Positions 1 to 7,458 of a stretch of 64,000 nucleotides of DNA are shown in pieces. The stretch comes from Gemmobacter sp964439015 (GTDB taxonomy: Bacteria; Pseudomonadota; Alphaproteobacteria; Rhodobacterales; Rhodobacteraceae): positions 1 through 64,000 of the forward strand of contig CAYTMV010000002.1 of the NCBI GenBank assembly GCA_964439015.1. The letters run 5' to 3'. The translations under genes and the position numbers were made by a program. The notes beneath the pieces are model-generated. The model searched no databases. It was given only the letters and a program-made list of their open reading frames with translations, and was not told the DNA's origin. Within the stretch, counting starts at the first letter, position 1. Each line of letters begins with the position of its first letter.

Positions 1-1513
1 GAACCTCGGCCATCGAGGCGGTGCCGCGCGTCACCACCTGCCGCAACATCGAGACTGCCGCCGCCGCCACCGGCTCGGACAGCACGCGCTCACCCGCAGG
101 CGGGGTATCGCGGCGGATCAGCGTCGGTTTGACCGCAATCCCGCCGTTGGCAATCGCGGCATAGCCGGCGGCCAGATGCATCGGGCTGGCGCTCATGCCG
201 TGGCCGTAGGAGGCGGTGATGGTGACGATATCGGGCCATCTGGGCGGGATCAGCGGCTTGGCGCCGGGTGCCTCGACCAGTTCCAGCGGGGTCGGGTCAA
301 ACAGGCCTAGCGACTTGAAGAAGGCCTGCTGGCGCAAACCGCCGATCTGCAAGGCAATATGCGCGGTGCCGACGTTCGACGACTTCACGATCACATCCGT
401 GACCGACAGCCACGGCCCGTAGTTCTTGCCCTCGAATTCCTTGATCTTGTGCTTGCCCCAGATCAGCGGCGCGTCAGCATCGACCATGGTTTCGGGATTG
501 ACCAGCCCCAGCTCCATCGCCTGTGCCGCGGCAAAGATCTTGAAGGTCGAGCCCAGTTCGTAAACGCCCTGAAGGGCGCGGTTGAACAGCGGGCTGTCGC
601 CCGGCTCGGCCCCTTTGGGCAGGACCGGGTTGGGCCGATCATTGGGGTCGAAATCGGGCAGAGAGGCCATGGCGATCACCTCGCCGGTGCGCGCATCCAT
701 CAATATCGCCGCAGCGCCCTTGGCGTTCATCATGGTGATGCCTGCGGACAGAACCTCCTCGACGGCGGCCTGCACGGTCAGATCGATCGACAAGGCCAGC
801 GGCTTGTCCGCCATTGCGGGGTCACGCAGCCGGGCATCCAGCGCCTTTTCCACCCCGGCCGTGCCGATCACCTCGGCGCTGCTGACGCCTTCGGCGCCAA
901 AGCTGGCGCCGCCCAAAACATGCGCGGCCAAGGGGCCGTTGGGGTAAAGGCGCATCTCGCGCGGGCCGAACAACAGGCCCGGATCGCCGATCTCGAACAC
1001 CGCCTGCTGTTGTTCGGGGCTGAGCGTGCGGCGCAGCCACAGGAAACGGCGGCCGTCGGTAAAGCGGCGATAGAGGTCTTCCTCATTCATCTCGTCGGGG
1101 AAGAGTTTTGCCAGTTCATGCGCCACGCGGCGCGGATCCACCATGTCGCGCGGCTGCGCGTAAAGGGCGCTTGTCACCAGATTGGTGGCCATCACCCGGC
1201 CGTTGCGGTCAGTGATATCGGCGCGTTGCGCCAGAATCGCGGCGCCCGGCGCGGCCGAGCGCGGCTCTTGCGGCTCGGTCGCGGCCAGAACACCCATCCG
1301 CACGCCGATGGTGCCAAAGGCCAGCAAAAAGCTGGCTGCCAGGATCAGCAAACGCCCCTCGGCCCGCCGGCGGGCCCGATCGCGCTTTTGCTCGTGGCGC
1401 AACCTGCGGTTTTCAACTTCGATAATGTCAGGATCGCCACCGGTCTGGCGGGCATGCAGGATCCGCGCCAGCGGGCGCAGCGGCGTGCGGATCGTCGGTT
1501 GCGGTGCGCTCAT
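1..1513 (-). CDS. ftsI: Peptidoglycan D,D-transpeptidase FtsI (PBP3), 3' end outside window
   Basis: Septal peptidoglycan transpeptidase of the divisome, anchored in the inner membrane. The translation from the ATG at 1513 has a basic cytoplasmic N-terminus, one membrane segment near residues 55-75 (LILAASFLLAFGTIGV), a PBP dimerisation domain and a transpeptidase domain. The catalytic SxxK box is seen as GSTFKIF near residue 321, followed by the SxN box as KSSNVG. The KTG box and C-terminus lie beyond base 1, so the gene is cut by the window edge, not broken. It starts 14 bases after the ftsL stop, consistent with the dcw order mraZ-rsmH-ftsL-ftsI. Identity is very secure. Confidence 0.97.
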   Translation of the reverse strand, partial: MSAPQPTIRTPLRPLARILHARQTGGDPDIIEVENRRLRHEQKRDRARRRAEGRLLILAASFLLAFGTIGVRMGVLAATEPQEPRSAAPGAAILAQRADITDRNGRVMATNLVTSALYAQPRDMVDPRRVAHELAKLFPDEMNEEDLYRRFTDGRRFLWLRRTLSPEQQQAVFEIGDPGLLFGPREMRLYPNGPLAAHVLGGASFGAEGVSSAEVIGTAGVEKALDARLRDPAMADKPLALSIDLTVQAAVEEVLSAGITMMNAKGAAAILMDARTGEVIAMASLPDFDPNDRPNPVLPKGAEPGDSPLFNRALQGVYELGSTFKIFAAAQAMELGLVNPETMVDADAPLIWGKHKIKEFEGKNYGPWLSVTDVIVKSSNVGTAHIALQIGGLRQQAFFKSLGLFDPTPLELVEAPGAKPLIPPRWPDIVTITASYGHGMSASPMHLAAGYAAIANGGIAVKPTLIRRDTPPAGERVLSEPVAAAAVSMLRQVVTRGTASMAEV

Positions 1514-1527
1514 GTCCCTACCACCTG

Positions 1528-1884
1528 TCACGGAAATTGCCCATCAGGCGCCAGATTGCCCTGCACATCCACCCCGCCCGTGGGCGGCGGCATCGCCGCC
1601 GGCGGATAGGCGATCTGGCTGGACTGGCCAAACTGGCTGGCCTCCATCGGCAAAAGCCCCAGCCGGTCAAAGTTGATGGTCGCCAGTTCGCGCAGCCGGT
1701 CGGGACGGTTGAGATAGGCCCATTCGGCGCGCTGCACCGCCAGTGCCTCGCGCAGCGCCGCGATCTCGCGGTTCAGATAATCCACCTCGCGCAGCACCTG
1801 CTGGGTGGCATAGTTCTCGCGATAAGCCCAGACCCCCATCCCGAGGATGGCCAGAAACGACAGGATTGCGATCAACGGGCGCAT
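1528..1884 (-). CDS. ftsL: Cell division protein FtsL
   Basis: Small bitopic divisome protein (118 aa) that in the FtsQLB complex signals to FtsWI. I chose the ATG at 1884 because it lies one base after the rsmH stop and gives a protein opening with a membrane helix (MRPLIAILSFLAILG) followed by a coiled-coil-like stretch (LREVDYLNREIAALREAL). An upstream in-frame ATG at 1941 would overlap rsmH and add an arginine/cysteine-rich tail, so it is rejected. FtsL diverges fast; the call relies on size, topology and position between rsmH and ftsI. Confidence 0.9.
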   Translation of the reverse strand: MRPLIAILSFLAILGMGVWAYRENYATQQVLREVDYLNREIAALREALAVQRAEWAYLNRPDRLRELATINFDRLGLLPMEASQFGQSSQIAYPPAAMPPPTGGVDVQGNLAPDGQFP

Positions 1885-1885
1885 G

Positions 1886-2890
1886 TCAGCGACGTCCTTT
1901 CGGGGCGGGCAACATCGGCAGATCAAGCGCCGCAGGATCAAGGGGGCGCGGCGCAGCCGCCGTGCGGCGCGCCACCCGCAACTTGGCTGACCGCGCGCGC
2001 GGGTTCAGCGCCAGCTCATCCTCATCCGGGCCCACGGCCCGACGGGTGACGGGATCAAACGTCGCCTCCTGCGAGGCACGGGCGGGCGCATAGCGGTTGG
2101 CCTGCGCCTCATGCCCCGATCGCGCCTGAAAGAACCGCTTCACCACACGATCCTCCAGCGAATGGAAGGTGACGACCGCCAGCAGACCGCCCGGTTTCAA
2201 CGCCCGTTCGGCAGCGGCGAGACCCGCGGCCAGCGCCTCGAACTCGCGGTTCACGGCAATGCGGATCGCCTGAAAGCTGCGGGTGGCGGGGTGGCTTTGC
2301 CCGGGCTTGGGGCGCGGCAGGCAGGCGGCGACGATTTCGGCCAGACGCAGCGTTGTGGTGATCGGCGCCGTCTCGCGCGCGGCAACGATGGCACGCGCGA
2401 TGCGGCGCGAGGCGCGCTCTTCGCCGAAATGATAGAGAATATCGGCCAACAGCCCCTCGGGCGCGGTGTTCACCAGATCGGCGGCACTGTCGCCCGCCTG
2501 CGACATCCGCATGTCCAAAGGCCCGTCGCGCAGGAATGAGAACCCCCGCTCGGCCTGATCAAGCTGCATCGAGCTTACGCCCAGATCCAGCACCACGCCA
2601 TCGACCGGCGCGCCGGCCAGCGTGTCGAGATCGGCAAAATTGCCCGCGCGCAGGATGATGCGGTCACCGAATTGCGGCAGCCAGTTCGCCGCCATCTCGA
2701 AGGCCAGCGGGTCCTGGTCGATGCCGATCACCTGCCGGGCGCCTGCCGCCAGCAGACCGCGGGTATAGCCCCCCGCCCCAAAGGTGCCATCGACCCAAGT
2801 GCCGGTAATCGGCGCGCAGGCTTTCAGCAGCGGGCCAAGCAGCACCGGCACATGCGAGGCATCACCGGAGGCGGGCGCAGGACCAGCCAC
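1886..2890 (-). CDS. rsmH: 16S rRNA (cytosine(1402)-N(4))-methyltransferase RsmH (MraW)
   Basis: Methylates N4 of C1402 in the 16S rRNA decoding centre using SAM. The 334-aa product has the N-terminal HVPVLLGPLL motif, the SAM-binding VDGTFGAGGYTRG loop near residues 33-45, and the family motifs DLGVSSMQLD and ATRSFQAIRI, with the C-terminal VTFHSLEDRVVKRFF block. Length matches the family. It begins three bases after the mraZ stop and ends one base before ftsL, so the three are transcriptionally coupled. Confidence 0.97.
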   Translation of the reverse strand: MAGPAPASGDASHVPVLLGPLLKACAPITGTWVDGTFGAGGYTRGLLAAGARQVIGIDQDPLAFEMAANWLPQFGDRIILRAGNFADLDTLAGAPVDGVVLDLGVSSMQLDQAERGFSFLRDGPLDMRMSQAGDSAADLVNTAPEGLLADILYHFGEERASRRIARAIVAARETAPITTTLRLAEIVAACLPRPKPGQSHPATRSFQAIRIAVNREFEALAAGLAAAERALKPGGLLAVVTFHSLEDRVVKRFFQARSGHEAQANRYAPARASQEATFDPVTRRAVGPDEDELALNPRARSAKLRVARRTAAAPRPLDPAALDLPMLPAPKGRR

Positions 2891-2893
2891 GGC

Positions 2894-3415
2894 TTATTCC
2901 TCTTCGTCTTCGTCAGGCAGAAGCGCCAGCAGATCCTGCCCGTCTTCCAGCAGATCGTCGGCGCCGGCCATCAGCTCGGCAAATTCGGCCTCATAGGCAT
3001 CGCGATGCCACAGCTGAAACGTATCCAGCGAACCCGCGAACACCGTCTCGACCCCGCCGGACAGATCGGTCGCGCCGATCTTGGCGCGCACCTTGGGCGG
3101 CACGACGATGCGGCCATCCTCGTCGATCTCCAGCTCCTGGCTGAGGGTCAGCATGTTGAATTGCAGCGCCTTGCGGGCCTTGTCGCCCAGCCGCATCTTC
3201 AGGATGCGGCGCTCCAGCTTGCGGATCCCGGCCATCGTATAGCCTTCGGCCCATTGGCGCGAGGGATCGCCATAGACCAGCACGAACCGCGGGCGCTTGC
3301 CGGGGGTCCAGTCAGGGTCGCCAGCCTCGATCACGCGACGGAAAGAGGCAGGCACGGAAACCCGCGCCTTGGCATCAACCTTCTGGTTGAACTCGCCTCT
3401 GAAGCTCTCCGACAC
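2894..3415 (-). CDS. mraZ: Transcriptional regulator MraZ
   Basis: First gene of the dcw cluster; AbrB-fold DNA-binding protein that in E. coli represses its own promoter through TGGG repeats spaced 10 bp apart. The 173-aa product shows two MraZ repeats: FRGEFNQKVDAKARVSVPASFR at the N-terminus (split here only for description) and LEIDEDGRIVVPPKVR in the middle. It ends in an acidic tail (LLALLPDEDEEE). The ATG at 3415 follows a long leader that carries matching GGG-periodic boxes, supporting autoregulation by inference. Confidence 0.95.
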   Translation of the reverse strand: MSESFRGEFNQKVDAKARVSVPASFRRVIEAGDPDWTPGKRPRFVLVYGDPSRQWAEGYTMAGIRKLERRILKMRLGDKARKALQFNMLTLSQELEIDEDGRIVVPPKVRAKIGATDLSGGVETVFAGSLDTFQLWHRDAYEAEFAELMAGADDLLEDGQDLLALLPDEDEEE

Positions 3416-3485
3416 GGCGGCTGTCCCTTGCCCCTGCGGTTCCTGTTTTGACCGACCTCCCCAGGCCAGCCCCTGAAACGAAAAT

Positions 3486-3519
3486 GGCGGATCGAGCGGC
3501 TGCCACTGCCCGATCCGCC
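3486..3519 (-). terminator. Terminator/attenuator-like hairpin in the mraZ leader
   Basis: A perfect 9-bp stem (GGCGGATCG with CGATCCGCC) encloses a 16-base loop. On the minus strand it is followed by ATTTTCGTTT, an interrupted U-tract. It lies 70 bases before the mraZ start, so read-through would be needed for dcw expression. Confidence 0.55.
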
Positions 3520-3694
3520 TTTAGGCCCATCTCTGGGTCGCTCGGTGCGCATGCCACCTGGGGGAGATGTCTGCTCGCCTGCGCGCCGTATTCTCGAAGG
3601 AGGGCGGAGCCTGTATGAAACCTGCTTATCGCCTGAGGGGTCTTGAGCGCCCCGTGTATTCATCTTCCGCGTCCTTCGATGTTCACAACATGGC

Positions 3695-3728
3695 CGGGAA
3701 ATCATGGGAAAGCAAGGGCATTGTTGGA
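3695..3728 (+). promoter_or_regulatory. MraZ-box-like array with 10-bp period
   Basis: On the plus strand GGG triplets begin at 3696, 3706 and 3716, with GG at 3726, as CGGGAAATCA, TGGGAAAGCA, AGGGCATTGT, TGG. The exact 10-bp spacing matches the TGGGN-N5 operator of MraZ described in E. coli. The array sits inside the mraZ leader but reads on the strand opposite to mraZ. Confidence 0.55.
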
Positions 3729-3748
3729 CGCCAAGGGTCCATATCTGG

Positions 3749-3768
3749 TTATCCACAGCTGTGGAAAA
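3749..3768. promoter_or_regulatory. Inverted pair of DnaA boxes
   Basis: TTATCCACA at 3749-3757 matches the strict DnaA-box consensus, and TGTGGAAAA at 3760-3768 is the complement of a second box (TTTTCCACA). Together they form the 14-bp palindrome TCCACAGCTGTGGA. This lies upstream of the mraZ leader and about 40 bases from the MraZ-like array. A DnaA role in dcw control is an inference; no cluster of further boxes suggests oriC here. Confidence 0.5.
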
Positions 3769-3899
3769 CAGCATTTTGTGGTTGCCAAGCCAGCAACACG
3801 GCTAAGCGTTGCGAAAATTACGTCAATTCACCACAATATCTTGTGAGTAGGATGTGATCCCTACGCGGAAATCAGGCGCGAAATATCTGCGATTCACTG

Positions 3900-4080
3900 C
3901 CCATGATTTCCCATGACCAGCCCTCTCAACCCAAGAACAAACGTGAACATCTACCCCGAATCACCCTGCCAATCCGCCGGAACGGTGCGAACTTGATTCG
4001 CATCCTGGCCGGCTCAACCAGCACGAGCCCATGATTTCCCGGCGCGCGGCGCACCCCACACCCCCATCCCATGATTTCCC
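3900..4080 (-). promoter_or_regulatory. Three further GGGAAATCATGGG boxes upstream of mraZ
   Basis: CCCATGATTTCCC (minus strand GGGAAATCATGGG) occurs exactly at 3900-3912, 4028-4040 and 4068-4080. The same 13-mer also occurs in plus orientation at 3696-3708. Each copy carries two GGG triplets ten bases apart, like an MraZ operator. The outermost copy abuts the mrp terminator. The rest of 3810-4085 has no gene that I can support. Confidence 0.55.
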
Positions 4081-4091
4081 GCCGCATGATG

Positions 4092-4123
4092 AAAAAAGCC
4101 CGGACCTGATGATCCGGGCTTTT
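4092..4123 (-). terminator. Rho-independent terminator of mrp
   Basis: An 11-bp stem (AAAAGCCCGGA with TCCGGGCTTTT) and 8-base loop follow the mrp stop; the minus strand continues in T-rich sequence. It is symmetrical enough to work in both directions. Confidence 0.85.
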
Positions 4124-4144
4124 CAATCCGTGCCGACAAATGGC

Positions 4145-5221
4145 TCAGGCCATGCCGCCATCAATCAACCTGCGCGCGAGGCGGCCATAAGCCTCGGCAA
4201 TCGACCCCTCGCCCGCGGCAATCGGCGTGCCGGCATCGCCCGCCAGCCGCACCGACAGATCCAGCGGCACCTCTCCCAGGAACGGCAGGCCCAGCCGCGC
4301 CGCCTCGGCGGCGACACCGCCATGGCCGAAGATATGCGCCTCATGCCCGCAATTGGGGCAGACATAGGTCGACATGTTCTCGATCAGCCCCAGCACCGGG
4401 GTTTTCAGCTTCTGGAACATGTCCAGCGCCTTCTTGGCGTCCAGAAGCGCAACATCCTGCGGCGTCGACACCACCAGCGCCCCCGTCAGCTGCGTGCGCT
4501 GGCACAGCGTCAGTTGCACGTCGCCGGTGCCGGGCGGCAGGTCGATCACCAACACGTCCAGCTTGCCCCAATCCACCTGCCCCAGCATCTGCTGCAGCGC
4601 GCCCATCAGCATCGGCCCGCGCCAGATCACCGCCTCGTCTTCCTTCAACATGAAGCCGACCGACATGATCTTCACACCATGCGCCTCAAGCGGGATGATG
4701 GTCTTGCCGTCGGGGCTGGCAGGGCGGCGGTTGATGCCCATCATCCGCGGCTGGCTGGGGCCGTGGATATCGGCATCCAGCAGCCCGACCCGCCGCCCCT
4801 GCCGCGCCAGTGCCACCGCCAGGTTGGAACTGACCGTGGATTTGCCGACGCCGCCCTTGCCCGAGGCGACCGCAATGATGCGGTCCACGCCCGAAACCTT
4901 GGCCGGCCCGCCCTGATGCGGCGCGGCATGGCCGCCAAACTTCAGCCCCTGCGGCGGCGGCGCCTTTTGTGCCGGGCCGTGGGCAGTCATCACCACCTGC
5001 ACACTTTTGACACCCGGCAGCGCCCGGATCGCGGCCTCGGCCTCAGCCTGCAATGGCGCCAGCGCGCGGGCGACCTCTGGCGTTTCGGCCTCGATCACAA
5101 AGCTGACGCGGCCATCCTGCACGTTCAGCGCCCGGATCAGATCGCGCGAGACAGGATCGCCGCCGCCCGGCAGGGAAAGGCGTTGCAGCGTGGCTAGGAC
5201 AAGATCGCGGCTGAGGGTCAT
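4145..5221 (-). CDS. mrp: Mrp/NBP35-family iron-sulfur cluster carrier ATPase
   Basis: Cytosolic P-loop ATPase (ApbC/Mrp) that binds and delivers Fe-S clusters. The 358-aa protein has an N-terminal MIP18-like domain (about residues 1-90), a proline/glycine linker, and a MinD-like ATPase with the deviant Walker A GKGGVGKST near residues 120-128. A CxxC pair (VCPNCGH) near residue 290 is the cluster-binding motif of the family. It is transcribed alone, with its own terminator. A sigma70-like promoter (TTGTTG, 17 bases, TACGAT on the minus strand) can be drawn about 50 bases upstream. Confidence 0.95.
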   Translation of the reverse strand: MTLSRDLVLATLQRLSLPGGGDPVSRDLIRALNVQDGRVSFVIEAETPEVARALAPLQAEAEAAIRALPGVKSVQVVMTAHGPAQKAPPPQGLKFGGHAAPHQGGPAKVSGVDRIIAVASGKGGVGKSTVSSNLAVALARQGRRVGLLDADIHGPSQPRMMGINRRPASPDGKTIIPLEAHGVKIMSVGFMLKEDEAVIWRGPMLMGALQQMLGQVDWGKLDVLVIDLPPGTGDVQLTLCQRTQLTGALVVSTPQDVALLDAKKALDMFQKLKTPVLGLIENMSTYVCPNCGHEAHIFGHGGVAAEAARLGLPFLGEVPLDLSVRLAGDAGTPIAAGEGSIAEAYGRLARRLIDGGMA

Positions 5222-5476
5222 GGCATTTCCTGACTAATTTGCCCACAAATCTTGTCCTTCCTTGCGCGGAGGGCAAGACCGGATCGTACAGTTTTCGGAA
5301 ACGGCAACAAGACAGGGCGCCGCATGGTAAACACGTTAAAAAAATAATTAGCTCAGCCATGCACTTGCCGCATGGCAGCATTGACGCAACGGGCCATTGT
5401 GCAAGTGCAGCAATTCCCCCATCTTGATCTCAACCAAGCGGCGCACCTGCCGCAGCACGAACCGAAAGCCAAGTAA
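5222..5476. other. Divergent intergenic region between mrp and the DUF1127 gene
   Basis: This 255-base stretch has no gene I can support. It must hold the promoters for mrp (leftwards) and for the DUF1127/hairpin-array transcript (rightwards). It includes an AT-rich patch at 5333-5350. In R. sphaeroides the equivalent transcript is RpoHI/RpoHII dependent, but I could not place a convincing heat-shock promoter by eye. Confidence 0.5.
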
Positions 5477-5692
5477 ATGACCATCGCCATTTCTCGCCGC
5501 AGCGTTGATTCCGGCCTGATGACGCGGATCGCAGACAAACTGTCCGGCCTGCGCCTGATGATTGCCCGCCGCCGCATCTACATGCAGACCGTGCGAGAGC
5601 TGGATGCGCTTTCGGCCCGCGAACTTTCCGATTTGGGCATCTTGCGGGGCGACATTCGCCGTCTGGCCGCCGAAGTGGCCTACGGTAAGTAA
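5477..5692 (+). CDS. ccaF1: DUF1127 small RNA-binding protein (CcaF1-like)
   Basis: A 71-aa basic protein whose C-terminal half carries the DUF1127 signature (YMQTVRELDALSARELSDLG, about residues 36-55) after an arginine-rich helix. In R. sphaeroides the 71-aa DUF1127 protein CcaF1 (RSP_6037) is co-transcribed with sRNAs CcsR1-4 and acts as an RNA-binding protein affecting their maturation. The match in length, family and the CUCCUCCC hairpin array starting 10 bases after the stop makes orthology likely. The start lacks a strong Shine-Dalgarno sequence (AAGCCAAGTAA before ATG). Confidence 0.85.
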   Translation: MTIAISRRSVDSGLMTRIADKLSGLRLMIARRRIYMQTVRELDALSARELSDLGILRGDIRRLAAEVAYGK

Positions 5693-5702
5693 GATTTCGC
5701 AG

Positions 5703-6152
5703 CCCCCGCCCAAGCGGGGGAGGCAAACGGCGGCTCCTCCTCCCTCGACGGGGCTGCCGCATCCATACCGGGCCTGTTCCCCGGAAGCAGACGCGACGCC
5801 CCCTCCTCCTCCCTGGGGCCGAGCTGAAGCGGCGACCCCCTCCTCCTCCCTGGGGTCGCCGCGCCTTACACGGGAAGGCCGATCTCATGGCCTTCCGGCG
5901 AATGACGCGGTCCCCTCCTCCTCCCTGGGGCCGTGCCAGCGGCGGTCCCATCTCCTCCCCGGGATTGCCGCGACCATTTCCGCCCCGCCCCTGCGTCGGG
6001 CAAGCGGTTTGAAATGCGAAGGCCCACTCTCCTCCCTGGGGCCAAGCTGCAAGCGGCGACCCTCTCCTCCTCCCTGGGTCGCCGCCTTCCTTTCCGGCCC
6101 ACGCTCCTCCCTCGCGGCCGGTGGCTTTCCTGTTCTCCTCGCAGGGAAAGCC
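5703..6152 (+). ncRNA. CcsR-type sRNA array with eight CUCCUCCC hairpin loops
   Basis: CTCCTCCC occurs eight times on the plus strand: 5737-5744, 5806-5813, 5843-5850, 5918-5925, 5952-5959, 6029-6036, 6067-6074 and 6104-6111. Each lies in the loop of a hairpin (for example stems 5829-5839/5852-5862, and the perfect 10-bp stem 6053-6062/6076-6085). Five copies are extended to CTCCTCCTCCC. Hairpins without the motif (5703-5720, 5873-5896, 5980-6007, 6123-6152) separate the units and could be processing or termination points. This reproduces the R. sphaeroides CcsR layout of tandem sRNAs with paired motif loops after ccaF1. The motif resembles the anti-Shine-Dalgarno sequence, so pairing with ribosome binding sites is plausible. 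Individual sRNA ends are not determined. Confidence 0.85.
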
Positions 6153-6160
6153 GAAACATG

Positions 6161-6189
6161 CGGCGGCGTCCATCGGGCGCCGCCGTTTT
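6161..6189 (+). terminator. Rho-independent terminator of the ccaF1-CcsR transcript
   Basis: A perfect 8-bp stem (CGGCGGCG with CGCCGCCG) and 9-base loop is followed by TTTT. It closes the hairpin array 70 bases before benE. Confidence 0.85.
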
Positions 6190-6259
6190 CCATCGCGCCC
6201 CCTCTTGCATCGCCCACCGCCTGTGCCCACAGATCGGCCAGACGGTATGGGAGGATCCG

Positions 6260-7438
6260 ATGCGCGCATCCATGATTTCAGCAGCGGTGGTGGCGGCGCT
6301 GGTCGGCTATGGCTCGACCATCGCGCTGGTGGTGGCCGCAGCGCAGGCGCTGGGGGCCACGCCCGCCCAAACCGTCAGCTGGGCCTGTGCCATTGCGCTG
6401 TCAAAAGCGGTGGGATCGGCCTTCCTCTCGTGGCGAAGCCGGGTACCCGTGGTGCTGGCATGGTCGACGCCGGGCGCGGCCCTGATCGGTGCATCACAAG
6501 GGATGACCATGGCCGAGGGCGTGGGCGCCTTTCTGCTGGCCGGCGCGCTGACCGTTGCTGCCGGCACCATCCGCCCCCTGGGTCGGGCGGTGGCCGCCAT
6601 CCCGGACGGCATCGCCGCGGGCATGCTGGCCGGCGTGCTGCTGCCCTTTTGCCTCAAACTGCCCGGCGCCGCGACCGAGGCCCCCGCGCTGGTCCTGCCG
6701 ATGGTGGCCCTGTTCCTGCTGGTGCGACTGTGGAACCCGGCCTTTGCCGTGCTGGCAGCCCTCGCCCTCGGCCTGACACTGGCTTTTGCCACCGGCGCCG
6801 CGACCGCGCCGCAACCGGCAGGCTGGCCACAACTGACCTTCATCGCGCCCAGCTTCAGCCTGCAGGCGCTGATCGGGCTGGGTCTGCCGCTGTTTCTGGT
6901 GACGATGGCCTCTCAGAACCTGCCGGGCTTTGCCACCCTGCGCGCCGCTGGATACGAGCCGCCCGTCGGCCCGGCGCTGGTCACCACCGGTGGGCTGACC
7001 ATGGGCTTTGGCCTGTTTGGCGCCCATCCGGTCAGCATGGCGGCGATCACCGCCGCGATCTGCCTCGGCCCGGATGTCGATCCCAACCCTGCCACGCGCT
7101 GGCGCGTGGGGCTGTTCTACGCAGCGGTCTGGGTGCTGATCGCGCTGGCCGGGCCCTGGCTACTGTCGCTGCTGGCGGCAATGCCGCCGGCCCTGATGGC
7201 AGCGGTCGTAGCTCTGGCGTTGCTGGCCCCTTTCACGGGTGCCGCAACGGGTGCCTTCACCGCGCCCGAGACCCGCTTTGCCGCCGCGGTCACGCTGGCC
7301 GTCACCGCCGCAGGCGTCAGTGCCTTTGGCATCGGCGCGGCCTTCTGGGGCCTTGTGGCCGGCCTCGCTGTATGGGCGCTCGATCACGCCAAGCCGGGCC
7401 TGCGCAGCTTCATCATGACCCAAAAACCCCGGGGGTGA
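6260..7438 (+). CDS. BenE-family benzoate/H+ symporter-like transporter
   Basis: A 392-aa integral membrane protein with about 11-12 hydrophobic segments and the BenE signature regions (WSTPGAALIG near residue 70; SQNLPGFATLRAAGY near 220; GAHPVSMAAITAAICLGPD near 255). BenE proteins import benzoate with protons, but no aromatic catabolism gene lies nearby, so the substrate is open. I chose the ATG at 6260 (GAGGATCC upstream); the open frame further upstream would run through the hairpin array. The last residues (MTQKPRG) are encoded by a dispersed palindromic repeat, see 7411-7457. Confidence 0.85.
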   Translation: MRASMISAAVVAALVGYGSTIALVVAAAQALGATPAQTVSWACAIALSKAVGSAFLSWRSRVPVVLAWSTPGAALIGASQGMTMAEGVGAFLLAGALTVAAGTIRPLGRAVAAIPDGIAAGMLAGVLLPFCLKLPGAATEAPALVLPMVALFLLVRLWNPAFAVLAALALGLTLAFATGAATAPQPAGWPQLTFIAPSFSLQALIGLGLPLFLVTMASQNLPGFATLRAAGYEPPVGPALVTTGGLTMGFGLFGAHPVSMAAITAAICLGPDVDPNPATRWRVGLFYAAVWVLIALAGPWLLSLLAAMPPALMAAVVALALLAPFTGAATGAFTAPETRFAAAVTLAVTAAGVSAFGIGAAFWGLVAGLAVWALDHAKPGLRSFIMTQKPRG

Positions 7439-7457
7439 GGGGGCAGAGCCCCCTCCT
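7411..7457. repeat. REP-like palindromic element overlapping the benE stop
   Basis: CATCATGACCCAAAAACCCC followed by GGGGGTGAGG, then a GGGGGC-AGA-GCCCCC hairpin. Closely related blocks occur at 32119-32188 and 35694-35745. The element supplies the benE stop codon and, as a hairpin, can terminate both benE and the converging tex gene. Confidence 0.65.
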
Positions 7458-7458
7458 T

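Larger units (their letters stand above)
3486..3800 (-). ncRNA. Long mraZ 5' leader, candidate UpsM-type small RNA
   Basis: No credible gene lies between mraZ and the mrp terminator, although the space exceeds 650 bases. In R. sphaeroides the dcw cluster is preceded by an unusually long leader that yields the abundant sRNA UpsM, ending at a hairpin upstream of mraZ. Here the same position holds a GC-rich leader ending in a hairpin at 3486-3519. A sigma70-like promoter can be drawn on the minus strand near 3822-3795 (TTGACG, 16 bases, TAGCCG), but its -10 is weak. Homology to UpsM is inferred from synteny and layout, not sequence comparison; ends are approximate. Confidence 0.5.

Noticed and set aside
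3416..3800. RNase P RNA in the mraZ leader
   Set aside because: The conserved P4-core sequence (GAGGAAAGTCC-like) is absent from both strands.
3567..3857. Small open frames in the mraZ leader
   Set aside because: No ribosome site, no family resemblance, and they cover regulatory repeats and the DnaA palindrome.
5336..5351. CtrA box upstream of the DUF1127 gene
   Set aside because: The halves TTAA and TTAG are 8 rather than 7 bases apart in a simple A-rich patch.
5703..6152. CRISPR array
   Set aside because: Repeats are hairpin loops of 8-11 bases with different stems and irregular spacing; there are no uniform spacers and no cas genes.
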